Source of the DNA: a virus
Reading direction: 5' to 3' (one strand)
DNA: 29,670 nucleotides
Virus record (IMG/VR): IMGVR_UViG_3300037584_002976
Location: 1-29,670 of that record
The translations under genes and the position numbers were made by a program. Positions within the stretch are counted from its first letter, which is position 1. Each line of letters starts with the position of its first letter. Of the stretch, positions 1 to 6,724 are shown piece after piece. Below the pieces are notes generated by a model. It had not been told where the DNA came from and made no database searches. It saw only the letters and a program-made list of their open reading frames with translations.

Positions 1-18
1 GATTTTTTTCTTTTTCAT
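1..18 (-). CDS. 5' end of a leftward gene cut by the window edge
   Basis: On the minus strand an ATG at 18-16 opens a lysine-rich start (MKKKKI) that runs off the left edge. Twelve bases before it lies a purine run (AAGGAGGAGGAG, plus-strand 31-43 region), the only Shine-Dalgarno-like sequence I noticed in the window, at a somewhat long spacing. It would be divergent from the primase-helicase gene, sharing a 44-bp intergenic gap. Only six codons are visible, so the product is unknown and the call itself is tentative. Confidence 0.35.
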
Positions 19-62
19 ATTAATTGGTTTTCTCCTCCTCCTTTTTTTAACAAACAAACAAA

Positions 63-2462
63 TTGAAAACAGAAGTAACAATATTTAAAAACATACTGGA
101 GACCGATACGCCTTTTCACAGAGATGTTATGTTCATACTGGACAGGATTAAAGAGGGAAAGAATAGTGAACTGGTTAAGAGAATAAGAAACGAAAAGAAT
201 AAGTCAGAAAGAAATGAGCTCAAGAAAAAGCTTCCATCGATATGTTTCTCTGGAGTATTCAACAAGCGTTCTGACTCAGCACTGGTTGAACATAGTGGTC
301 TTATCTGTCTAGACTTTGATGGATATGAGAAGAAGAAAGACTTGACAGATGACAGAGCAAAGTTTGAAAAAAATAAGTTTGTCTTTGCAGTTTTTGTTTC
401 ACCTTCTGGTAATGGACTTAAGGTTTTAGTTAGGATACCGAAGGACTCAGAGAACCACACTAAGTATTTCAATGCCCTGAAAAAACATTTCGCATCCCCC
501 TACTTTGATACTACATCTAAGAATGTATCAAGGGTGTGTTATGAAAGCTTCGATAAACAACTTTATGTGAATGAGAATAGTAAACTATGGGAAAAATTAG
601 AAGAAGAAGAGTACCAAGAAAAACATTTAGCACAAGGACAACCACTGCTCAAAATTACAGACGAAAGAAAGATAGTAGAGATACTGCTCAAGTGGTGGCA
701 AACTAAGTACCCTATGACTGAGGGTCAGAGAAATCATAATGTGTATGTGATTGCTCAGGCTTTGAATGAGTTTGGTATCAACAAGACTACTGCATCTATT
801 ATATGTAATAACTATGCATCAAAAGACTTTACTTCTAGAGAGATAGATAGCACAATCGATTCAGCGTATAGCAAGACACACCTGTTTAACACAAAGTATT
901 ATGAGAACACTGAGATAATAGATAATGTAAAACAAAGACTGAAAAGAGGTGAACCAAAGAAAGAAGTAAAGAAAGACCTTCAGAGGAGTGAGTTGCCAGA
1001 CCACACTATTGATGCAGTAATTAAGAAAGCAGAAGAGGGAAAGGATGAGGAGTTCTGGACTAAGAATGAGAAGGGTGTTATAAAGATTGTGCCATTGTAC
1101 TTTAAGAAGTTCTTAGAGGAGAGTGGATTTTATAAGTATACTCCAGAGGGTAGCAAGAGCTTTGTCTTTGTTAGAGTAACCAACAATCTAATAGACCATT
1201 CAAGCGAGAAAGAGATAAAGGATTTTGTTCTTGACTACCTGTATCAGATTGAAGATGTGTCAATTTACAATTACTTTGCAGAGCAAACAAGGTACTTTAA
1301 AGAGGAGTTTCTTACATTAATAAACACAATCGATGTATATTTTATAGAAGATACTAAGGATACATCTTATTTATATTTTAAAAATTGTGCTGTTCAGATT
1401 AAAAAATACGAGACCTCAGCTATAGATTATGTAGACCTTGATGGGTATGTATGGAAAGACCAAGTCATCGATAGGGCGTTTCGTGAGTGCCTGATTACAG
1501 AGTGTGACTATAAAAAATTCATACACAATGTATGTGCTCAGAATGAAAAGAGAACTCTTTCGATGGAGTCAACGATAGGATTCTTAATGCACGGCCATAA
1601 GAACCTATCTTATTGTCCAGCAGTTATACTTAACGATGAGGTTATATCTGACAATCCAGAAGGAGGGACAGGTAAGGGTATATTTATGAACGCTCTGAGT
1701 CACATGAAAAAGCTTGTCACTATTGATGGTAAAGCTTTTGCTTTTGAGAAATCATTTGCTTATCAACTGGTGTCGGTAGATACTCAGATACTCTGCTTTG
1801 ATGATGTCAAGAAGTATTTTAATTTTGAAAGACTTTTCAGTGTAGTAACAGAGGGTTTGACTCTGGAGAAGAAAAACAAGGATGCAATTAAGATACCATT
1901 TAATAAGAGTCCAAAGATAGCTATCACCACAAACTATGCCATAAAGGGTACTGGAAATTCTTTTCAGAGAAGGAAGTGGGAGCTTGAACTTTACCAGCAC
2001 TATAATAAATCTTATACACCACAGGATGAGTTCGGAAAATTATTCTTTGGCGATTGGGATGATGATGAGTGGTGTGTGTTTGATAACTATATGATTGAGT
2101 GTCTTCAGTTGTATTTAAAAGAGGGCTTAATAGAAAGCGAGTTTGTCAATCTTAAAATCAGACAACTCTCAGCTTCTACTTCTCATGACTTTATTGAATG
2201 GTGTGGGCTTTTAAAAGGGCAGGAAGAAAATGATAGGTTATCAGTCGGTCTTCAAATAAATAAAAATGAAATGTATTTTGATTTCATCAACGAGTATCCT
2301 GACTATGGTCCAAAGTCTAAGATGACCATTAGTAGACAAAGGTTTTATAAATGGCTACATGATTATGCTGAATTTAGAACTGGGCTACCTCCTGTTGAAG
2401 GAAGAGATATGTCAGGAAGATGGATTAGATTACAAGAACCAGAAGAAGAAGCACCTTTCTAA
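63..2462 (+). CDS. Primase-helicase: VirE_N/BT4734-like primase domain plus SF3 helicase
   Basis: This 799-aa replication protein probably primes and unwinds phage DNA. Residues 1-175 match the VirE_N (BT4734-like) archaeo-eukaryotic-type primase domain: LDFD with D84 and D86, then SPSGNGLK at 113-120, then a conserved SRVCYESFD segment at 156-164. Residues 200-275 look like a primase C-terminal helical domain. Residues 518-680 form a superfamily 3 (D5-like) helicase: Walker A NPEGGTGKG at 531-539, Walker B ILCFDD at 576-581, sensor motif KIAITTN at 618-624, and candidate arginine fingers R636/R637. The start is TTG at 63. An in-frame stop at 48-50 rules out extension, and the conserved VTIFKN segment at residues 5-10 argues against starting at Met23. 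No DNA polymerase gene is visible in the window, so either this enzyme has polymerase activity or the polymerase is elsewhere or from the host. Confidence 0.88.
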   Translation: MKTEVTIFKNILETDTPFHRDVMFILDRIKEGKNSELVKRIRNEKNKSERNELKKKLPSICFSGVFNKRSDSALVEHSGLICLDFDGYEKKKDLTDDRAKFEKNKFVFAVFVSPSGNGLKVLVRIPKDSENHTKYFNALKKHFASPYFDTTSKNVSRVCYESFDKQLYVNENSKLWEKLEEEEYQEKHLAQGQPLLKITDERKIVEILLKWWQTKYPMTEGQRNHNVYVIAQALNEFGINKTTASIICNNYASKDFTSREIDSTIDSAYSKTHLFNTKYYENTEIIDNVKQRLKRGEPKKEVKKDLQRSELPDHTIDAVIKKAEEGKDEEFWTKNEKGVIKIVPLYFKKFLEESGFYKYTPEGSKSFVFVRVTNNLIDHSSEKEIKDFVLDYLYQIEDVSIYNYFAEQTRYFKEEFLTLINTIDVYFIEDTKDTSYLYFKNCAVQIKKYETSAIDYVDLDGYVWKDQVIDRAFRECLITECDYKKFIHNVCAQNEKRTLSMESTIGFLMHGHKNLSYCPAVILNDEVISDNPEGGTGKGIFMNALSHMKKLVTIDGKAFAFEKSFAYQLVSVDTQILCFDDVKKYFNFERLFSVVTEGLTLEKKNKDAIKIPFNKSPKIAITTNYAIKGTGNSFQRRKWELELYQHYNKSYTPQDEFGKLFFGDWDDDEWCVFDNYMIECLQLYLKEGLIESEFVNLKIRQLSASTSHDFIEWCGLLKGQEENDRLSVGLQINKNEMYFDFINEYPDYGPKSKMTISRQRFYKWLHDYAEFRTGLPPVEGRDMSGRWIRLQEPEEEAPF

Positions 2463-2481
2463 CATGCTGATAATCAACTCA

Positions 2482-2513
2482 TTTGTTTATTTTGTAAAAC
2501 TTTTGTATCTTTG
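2482..2513 (+). promoter_or_regulatory. Bacteroidota-type promoter (TTTG-N20-TATCTTTG)
   Basis: TTTG at 2482-2485 is separated by 20 bp from TATCTTTG at 2506-2513. This fits the -33/-7 consensus of the primary sigma factor of Bacteroidota (TTTG, N17-23, TAnnTTTG). Only four bases separate it from the ATG at 2518, so the transcript would be nearly leaderless. It sits in the short gap after the primase-helicase gene and is the best complete promoter match in the window. Confidence 0.65.
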
Positions 2514-2517
2514 TTGT

Positions 2518-2916
2518 ATGAAAGTAATTGACATTCGACATAAACAACAAGAGGTTGGTCGAAGAAAAACTCTGAAAACAAATCTTTACATACATCCAAA
2601 GTCTAAGTACATAGGATACAAAGTACGAGGAGGAGAAGGTAGAGATGGAGCACAGTTTAAAGACTGGTATGGATTTTATAGACAAACAAATAAATTGTTT
2701 ACTTTAAATCACAGGGGAGACTTCCCTAAAGTGTTTAGCTATGGTAACTCTATTGCTAAATCAGCAAGTAATGCTCGTGACTGGTACTCACACAAGATAC
2801 CAAGCACTGGTTGGGAAAAGGTTCAGTTTGTATATCATGAACCAACAACATTCAGAAAACAAAATCCAGGGGATTGGTATCCAAAGTTTCTTAAATTTTT
2901 ATTAAATGAAATTTAG
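2518..2916 (+). CDS. Hypothetical protein (132 aa)
   Basis: I do not recognise this protein. It starts MKVIDIRHKQQEV and is basic and aromatic-rich (repeated DWY and Trp/Tyr/Phe residues, e.g. FKDWYGFYRQ), with no membrane segment or catalytic motif I can name. The reading frame stays open upstream into the primase gene. I chose the ATG at 2518 because it lies just behind a good promoter and the upstream part only overlaps primase codons in another frame. Its last 11 bases overlap the start of the DEAH helicase gene, so the two are probably translationally coupled and may act together in replication or recombination. Confidence 0.7.
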   Translation: MKVIDIRHKQQEVGRRKTLKTNLYIHPKSKYIGYKVRGGEGRDGAQFKDWYGFYRQTNKLFTLNHRGDFPKVFSYGNSIAKSASNARDWYSHKIPSTGWEKVQFVYHEPTTFRKQNPGDWYPKFLKFLLNEI

Positions 2917-4138
2917 AGAATACCAAACCACTATCATAGAAAAAGCGAAGGGTGTGCTTGAGGCACACCGCTTCGTTTATCTTTCAATGGAGGTGAGAAC
3001 AGGAAAGACTCTGACTGCTCTGGGAGTGGCAGATAAACTAGGCATCACGAATCTTCTGTTTGTTACTAAGAAGAAAGCTATCGGTTCTATCGATGCTGAT
3101 TACAAGAAGCTAATGCCAGGCTATCAGATTACTATAATTAATTATGAAAGTCTACACAAGGTAACAGGTAAGTTTGACTTGTTAGTTCTGGATGAGGCAC
3201 ACACCTTGGGTGCGTACCCAAAGCCAAGCAAGAGAACCAGGTTAGTTAAAGAAATTATTTTAAGACAGAATCCTTTTGTTATCCTGATGTCTGGAACACC
3301 TACTCCAGAATCCTTCAGTCAGATATACCATCAGGTGTATGCTTGTCCTAAGAATCCTTTCAATCAATACAAAAGCTTTTATAAGTTTGCTAAGGAGTAT
3401 GTCAATGTAGTCCAGAAAGTAATCAACTCCTTTCACATAAACAACTACGATGATGGGAAGCCTGTGATACTAGATAGAATGAAACCATATATGATAAGTT
3501 ATACTCAGAAGGAGGCAGGGTTTAAGTCAGAGATAAAAGAACATGTCTTAAAAGTAGAAATGAGTAAACTGACATACGACTTTGTTAAAGAGATGAGAGA
3601 GCATGGTGTAATTACTGGAAAGAAAACAAAGGAAGTAATCTTAGGAGATACAGGAGTAAAGAAGATGTCGAAGATACATCAGTTATTTTCTGGAACAGTA
3701 AAGCTAGAGAATGGAAAGCGTATGGTAACCGACCTTTCAAAAGCTAGGTTTATAAGAACCAAATTTAAAGACATGAAGTTGGGTATATACTATAAATTTA
3801 AAGCTGAGTATGATGCCTTAAAACAAGTCTATGGCGATAATCTGACTGACGACTTGCAGGAGTTCAAAGCAACTAACAAGAATATAGCACTTCAGATTGT
3901 CAGTGGGCGTGAGGGAATAAGTTTGAAGGAAGCTGATTGTCTTGTGTATTACAATATAGATTTCTCAGCTCTGAGTTACTGGCAGTCTCGTGACAGGATG
4001 ACAACCAAAGACTCAACTGTAAGTGATGTGTACTGGATATTTGCAGAGAGAGGAATTGAAACTAAGATATATAAAACTGTAACCAATAAAAAAGATTACA
4101 CCCTCAGACATTTTAAAAAAGATTTATTAAGTTTATAA
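2906..4138 (+). CDS. SF2 DEAH-box helicase (SNF2-like)
   Basis: This is a 410-aa superfamily 2 ATPase. Visible motifs are: a Q-motif-like start with REYQ at 4-7; Walker A EVRTGKT at 29-35; motif II DEAH at 96-99; motif III SGTP at 129-132; a motif V segment SGREGISL; and a motif VI variant with Q360, R362 and R364. The order and spacing match SNF2/RAD54-type helicases found in many phages, which remodel or translocate along double-stranded DNA during replication or recombination. It is compact, with no extra N- or C-terminal domain. It overlaps the preceding gene by 11 bp and is followed after 2 bp by a small coiled-coil gene, so it belongs to the same early operon. Confidence 0.85.
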   Translation: MKFREYQTTIIEKAKGVLEAHRFVYLSMEVRTGKTLTALGVADKLGITNLLFVTKKKAIGSIDADYKKLMPGYQITIINYESLHKVTGKFDLLVLDEAHTLGAYPKPSKRTRLVKEIILRQNPFVILMSGTPTPESFSQIYHQVYACPKNPFNQYKSFYKFAKEYVNVVQKVINSFHINNYDDGKPVILDRMKPYMISYTQKEAGFKSEIKEHVLKVEMSKLTYDFVKEMREHGVITGKKTKEVILGDTGVKKMSKIHQLFSGTVKLENGKRMVTDLSKARFIRTKFKDMKLGIYYKFKAEYDALKQVYGDNLTDDLQEFKATNKNIALQIVSGREGISLKEADCLVYYNIDFSALSYWQSRDRMTTKDSTVSDVYWIFAERGIETKIYKTVTNKKDYTLRHFKKDLLSL

Positions 4139-4140
4139 TT

Positions 4141-4353
4141 ATGAAAGAACAAAAATTAATAGAGATGATGAACAAGCTGGACAAGCTTGACAACATCATG
4201 CAAGAAGTCATCAAAGAGATGATGAACATCAGAAGCCTATCGGTTGGAACACTTGAAGCTCTTAAGAGAATGGAAGGGTACGACAAAGCTATCGACCAGC
4301 TAAAGAAGGACGCAGCCAAAGACAAAGAGAAGGCTGAAAAAGAAAATAAATAG
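4141..4353 (+). CDS. Small coiled-coil protein (70 aa)
   Basis: This is a short, highly charged, almost wholly helical protein with heptad-like spacing of Leu, Ile and Met over residues 5-48 and a Lys/Glu/Ala-rich tail. It is probably an oligomerising accessory factor, but nothing in the sequence identifies a partner. It starts 2 bp after the helicase stop codon, which suggests coupling to it. The function is unknown. Confidence 0.65.
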   Translation: MKEQKLIEMMNKLDKLDNIMQEVIKEMMNIRSLSVGTLEALKRMEGYDKAIDQLKKDAAKDKEKAEKENK

Positions 4354-4356
4354 TTT

Positions 4357-4364
4357 TAAATTTG
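4357..4364 (+). promoter_or_regulatory. Possible -7 element TAAATTTG
   Basis: An exact match to TAnnTTTG ends four bases before the ATG of the VRR-NUC gene, the same spacing as at 2506-2513. I see no TTTG at the expected -33 position, so as a promoter it is weak. Confidence 0.35.
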
Positions 4365-4368
4365 TATT

Positions 4369-4608
4369 ATGACAGAGCAACAGATTCAGACAAAGAAAAT
4401 AAAAGAGTTGGAGGCTGATGGTTACTTTGTTATTAAATTAATTAAGACTAATAAAAACGGTATACCAGATGTTCTTGCGCTACACCCAGACTATGGTATT
4501 GAATTTTACGAGATAAAAACCAAGAAGGGTAAAGTATCTAAGCTTCAGGAGTACCGTATGAAAGAATTAAAAGAATATGGATTTACCGCAGAAGTCTTCA
4601 GGGGATGA
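4369..4608 (+). CDS. VRR-NUC domain nuclease
   Basis: This 79-aa protein is a minimal PD-(D/E)xK nuclease of the VRR-NUC family, common in phages as a stand-alone domain and thought to cut branched or flap DNA. The catalytic pattern is visible: GIPD with D34, then E48 and K50 in YEIK, then Q60 in a helix (KLQEYRMKELKEYG) that is typical of the family. The length matches single-domain viral members. It follows the helicase genes, consistent with a role in recombination or in resolving replication intermediates. Confidence 0.82.
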   Translation: MTEQQIQTKKIKELEADGYFVIKLIKTNKNGIPDVLALHPDYGIEFYEIKTKKGKVSKLQEYRMKELKEYGFTAEVFRG

Positions 4609-4930
4609 GTTCTACTATGAAATGGAAGAAAACTTTTTAGAAGAGTTGGAAACACTTCCTCCTTTATATAGTGCTGGAATAATTATGCAGCTGGATAAAC
4701 TAGCTACCGAAATGTATAATGAAAATCTACACACAAAGAACCCAAAGAGGTTTGGTTTGATTGCAGGTGTAGTCCCACTTGGAGACGCTTTATTTTTTAG
4801 CGTAGAATATTTAAACTCAAAGAGTATGTTCCCTTTGTTTTATAAATTCAATATAATATCTTCGGATGAATACTTAGATTACTTAAACCTAAACAAAACT
4901 ATCAACTATGAAAACGACCCGACAAGTTAA
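4577..4930 (+). CDS. Hypothetical protein (117 aa)
   Basis: I do not recognise this protein. It is acidic at the N-terminus (Glu-rich, residues 10-25), has a short hydrophobic stretch near residues 61-75 (LIAGVVPLGDALFF), and shows no known motif. The start is uncertain. ATG at 4577 gives a 32-bp overlap with the nuclease gene, while an in-frame ATG at 4622 (starting MEENFLEELE) would leave a 13-bp gap and may be the true start. It overlaps the next gene by 23 bp. Confidence 0.6.
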   Translation: MDLPQKSSGDEFYYEMEENFLEELETLPPLYSAGIIMQLDKLATEMYNENLHTKNPKRFGLIAGVVPLGDALFFSVEYLNSKSMFPLFYKFNIISSDEYLDYLNLNKTINYENDPTS

Positions 4931-5330
4931 AGACTTAGAAACAATAAAAGATTACGTCAATAAATATATGAAGATTGACATTACTACACCCATAAGACAA
5001 AGGTCTTATGTGTATGGAAGAGCTATGTATTATCAACTTGGTAGAAGCTTTACTACTCATTCACTTTCTGATATAGGGTCAGTAGTAAATAAAGACCATG
5101 CTAGTGTATTGCATGGATTAAAAACATTTAAAAATTTTAGAGCTTGGAATGAAGATTACTTACTACAAATATACCACGAAATAAGACTTGCCCTTAAGAG
5201 TGAGTTTATGTTTGCCAACCCTTATCTTACAAGAACAGATGAAGAAAAGTTTTACTTTTTGCTTCACCACTACATTACATTAAAACAAAAATATCATAAT
5301 TTAAAAACAACTAAGGAAAAAATTTCCTAA
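4908..5330 (+). CDS. Stand-alone DnaA domain IV-like DNA-binding protein
   Basis: Residues 30-78 match the C-terminal DNA-binding domain of the initiator DnaA (Bac_DnaA_C): RSYVYGRAMYYQL, then SLSDIG, then the diagnostic KDHASVLHG at 62-70, equivalent to the DnaA signature around DHTTVLHA. The AAA+ ATPase domain of DnaA is absent. The rest of the 140 aa is a helical C-terminal extension of unknown role. The likely job is to bind an origin or regulatory box, marking the phage origin or competing with host DnaA. I did not spot a clear consensus DnaA box (TTATCCACA) in the window. It sits in the early replication operon with overlapping neighbours. Confidence 0.75.
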   Translation: MKTTRQVKDLETIKDYVNKYMKIDITTPIRQRSYVYGRAMYYQLGRSFTTHSLSDIGSVVNKDHASVLHGLKTFKNFRAWNEDYLLQIYHEIRLALKSEFMFANPYLTRTDEEKFYFLLHHYITLKQKYHNLKTTKEKIS

Positions 5331-5351
5331 CTTTAAGTAGCATTGATACTT

Positions 5352-5579
5352 ATGTCTTATAACATTGATGACATTGAAAAGATTCTAAACTTCACGAGTT
5401 GGAGTAAAAAAAGGAAAATAGATACTCTTTTTGAAATTGACGCAGACCTTTATTGTAATTTAGGAAGCGACTCAAATAAGACAGAAGTAGACAAGGTACA
5501 TAAACAGTCTCGTAGAATATACAAGGCTATTAAAACTATCGATGAGTACACAGGAAGGTTATTGTTAAGAGAACAGTAA
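5352..5579 (+). CDS. Hypothetical protein (75 aa)
   Basis: This is a small, charged, mostly helical protein (MSYNIDDIEKIL...) without a recognisable domain. The frame has a TTG at 5343, but I prefer the ATG at 5352, three codons in. A near-match to the -7 element (TAACTTTA) lies at 5329-5336, across the stop codon of the DnaA-like gene. The function is unknown; its position suggests an early accessory role. Confidence 0.6.
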   Translation: MSYNIDDIEKILNFTSWSKKRKIDTLFEIDADLYCNLGSDSNKTEVDKVHKQSRRIYKAIKTIDEYTGRLLLREQ

Positions 5580-5589
5580 ACCTTATAAG

Positions 5590-5778
5590 ATGAATATAAC
5601 ACCGCTCGAGCAAAAGCGCCTTCAAAACATTAACTTTATAATGGAGGATATTCACGACTCAGTTAATCAGATTTATGAAACATTGGTAGACCAAGAGTAT
5701 GATGAAACTCGGAAGTCTATACTGACTCTTAATAGTAAATTAAAAACTATTAATGAATCAATAAACGATGAGATATAA
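5590..5778 (+). CDS. Hypothetical small helical protein (62 aa)
   Basis: The protein is short, acidic and helical, with heptad-like hydrophobic spacing throughout, so it is probably a coiled coil. There is no known motif. It ends 11 bp inside the phosphoesterase gene, which implies translational coupling to that gene. The function is unknown. Confidence 0.6.
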   Translation: MNITPLEQKRLQNINFIMEDIHDSVNQIYETLVDQEYDETRKSILTLNSKLKTINESINDEI

Positions 5779-6484
5779 AGATTTTAGACCACGATTAAAA
5801 GGAGATAAAAAAATTGCATACGATAACCTAACTAAAAACGAGAGAAGAATCTTAGTAGTGGGAGACCTGCATGCACCATTTGAACTTGACGGATACTTAG
5901 AGTTCTGTCAAGAAACTTACGCAAAGTATTTATGTAACCAAGTAATATTCATAGGAGATATTATAGACAACCATTACAGTTCTTATCACGAGACTTCCTC
6001 TGACGCGCTTGGTGGAGCTGATGAGTTGGACTACGCCATACAAACTGTGAGTCATTGGAACAGAGCTTTTCCAAAAGCGGATGTAATTATAGGAAACCAT
6101 GACAGGATGGTTATGCGGAAAGCTCAGACCTCAGCTATACCAACTATGTGGATTAAATCTTACAACGAGGTACTGGGCACTAAATGGAACTGGGTGGAAA
6201 GGATAGTGTATGACAACGTACAGTACATACATGGAGAGGGTGGAACGGCTAGAACAAAAGCAAAGAACGATATGATGTCTACTGTACAAGGACACATACA
6301 CACGCAAGCTTACATCGAATGGATGGTAGGTAGGAACTTTAGAGTCTTTGGTATGCAGGTAGGGTGCGGTATAGATACTACATCATACGCAGCTGCTTAC
6401 GCAAAGCATTTTAAAAAACAAGCTATTGGTTGTGGTGTAGTTCTGGGTGGACACACAGCTATTAATTGTCTAATGAATTTATAA
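5768..6484 (+). CDS. Calcineurin-like metallophosphoesterase
   Basis: This 238-aa enzyme has the full set of metal-binding motifs of the calcineurin-like phosphoesterase fold: GDLH (D33, H35), GDIID (D64), GNHD (N110, H111), H155 in HGEGG, and GHIH (H176, H178). Members act on phosphomonoesters, phosphodiesters, cyclic nucleotides or nucleic acid ends. The substrate here cannot be read from the sequence. Phages often carry one near replication genes, where a DNA-end or nucleotide role is plausible, and defeating host cyclic-nucleotide signalling is another option. It is the last large gene of the rightward module, and its stop codon overlaps a possible tiny downstream ORF (TAATG). Confidence 0.82.
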   Translation: MRYKDFRPRLKGDKKIAYDNLTKNERRILVVGDLHAPFELDGYLEFCQETYAKYLCNQVIFIGDIIDNHYSSYHETSSDALGGADELDYAIQTVSHWNRAFPKADVIIGNHDRMVMRKAQTSAIPTMWIKSYNEVLGTKWNWVERIVYDNVQYIHGEGGTARTKAKNDMMSTVQGHIHTQAYIEWMVGRNFRVFGMQVGCGIDTTSYAAAYAKHFKKQAIGCGVVLGGHTAINCLMNL

Positions 6485-6570
6485 TGAATAAAAAACCTTT
6501 GATAGAGTTTGTAGTGGTGATAGTAATCAACTTGCTTATCTTTTACTCTATCTTCCAATTCGTCTTCTAG
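6484..6570 (+). CDS. Possible 28-aa single-pass membrane peptide
   Basis: An ATG overlapping the phosphoesterase stop codon by one base (TAATG) opens a 28-codon frame. It encodes a Lys-containing N-terminus followed by an almost unbroken hydrophobic helix: MNKKPLIEF, then VVVIVINLLIFYSIFQFVF. The one-base stop/start overlap and the clean membrane-helix composition suggest a real small membrane protein, possibly holin-like or a regulator. Its last 23 bases overlap the 3' end of the convergent 58-aa gene. A chance ORF of this size cannot be excluded. Confidence 0.35.
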   Translation: MNKKPLIEFVVVIVINLLIFYSIFQFVF

Positions 6571-6724
6571 CTCTACGCTGTGTAAGTCTTCTGCGAGTTT
6601 TAGTTTTTGGATGTAGTCTGTTGGGAAGAGAAGCAGAATCAGGCGTTTCTTTCTCAAACTCTTTAGCCATGTCTGGCCTGTTAATATACATCCATCTACG
6701 TTGTGCTTTACTGCGAAAGGGCAT
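6548..6724 (-). CDS. Small basic phage protein with SKAQRRWM motif (58 aa)
   Basis: The minus strand reads MPFRSKAQRRWMYINRPDMA followed by an acidic EFEKETPDS stretch and a very basic tail (many Arg in the last 18 residues). This matches a recurrent small phage protein type beginning with SKAQ(Q/R)RFM...P..A..WEKETP, seen in many tailed phage genomes and of unknown function. The ATG at 6724 lies 17 bp inside the end of the 1726-aa gene, so it is the last gene of the late operon and likely coupled to it. It explains the stretch between the two convergent modules that otherwise looks empty. Confidence 0.7.
   Translation of the reverse strand: MPFRSKAQRRWMYINRPDMAKEFEKETPDSASLPNRLHPKTKTRRRLTQRRARRRIGR

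Noticed and set aside
116-472. 118-aa Phe/Ser/Leu-rich frame on the minus strand
   Set aside because: It is antisense to the conserved primase domain. The composition is that of a reverse reading of Lys/Glu-rich codons.
2359-2517. N-terminal extension of the 132-aa gene to 185 aa
   Set aside because: The extra part only overlaps the primase-helicase coding sequence in another frame, while a good promoter and ATG sit at 2482-2520.
6397-6657. 86-aa minus-strand frame at the convergent junction
   Set aside because: It runs antisense into the conserved end of the phosphoesterase and overlaps, in another frame, the 58-aa SKAQRRWM gene, which has recognisable protein character.
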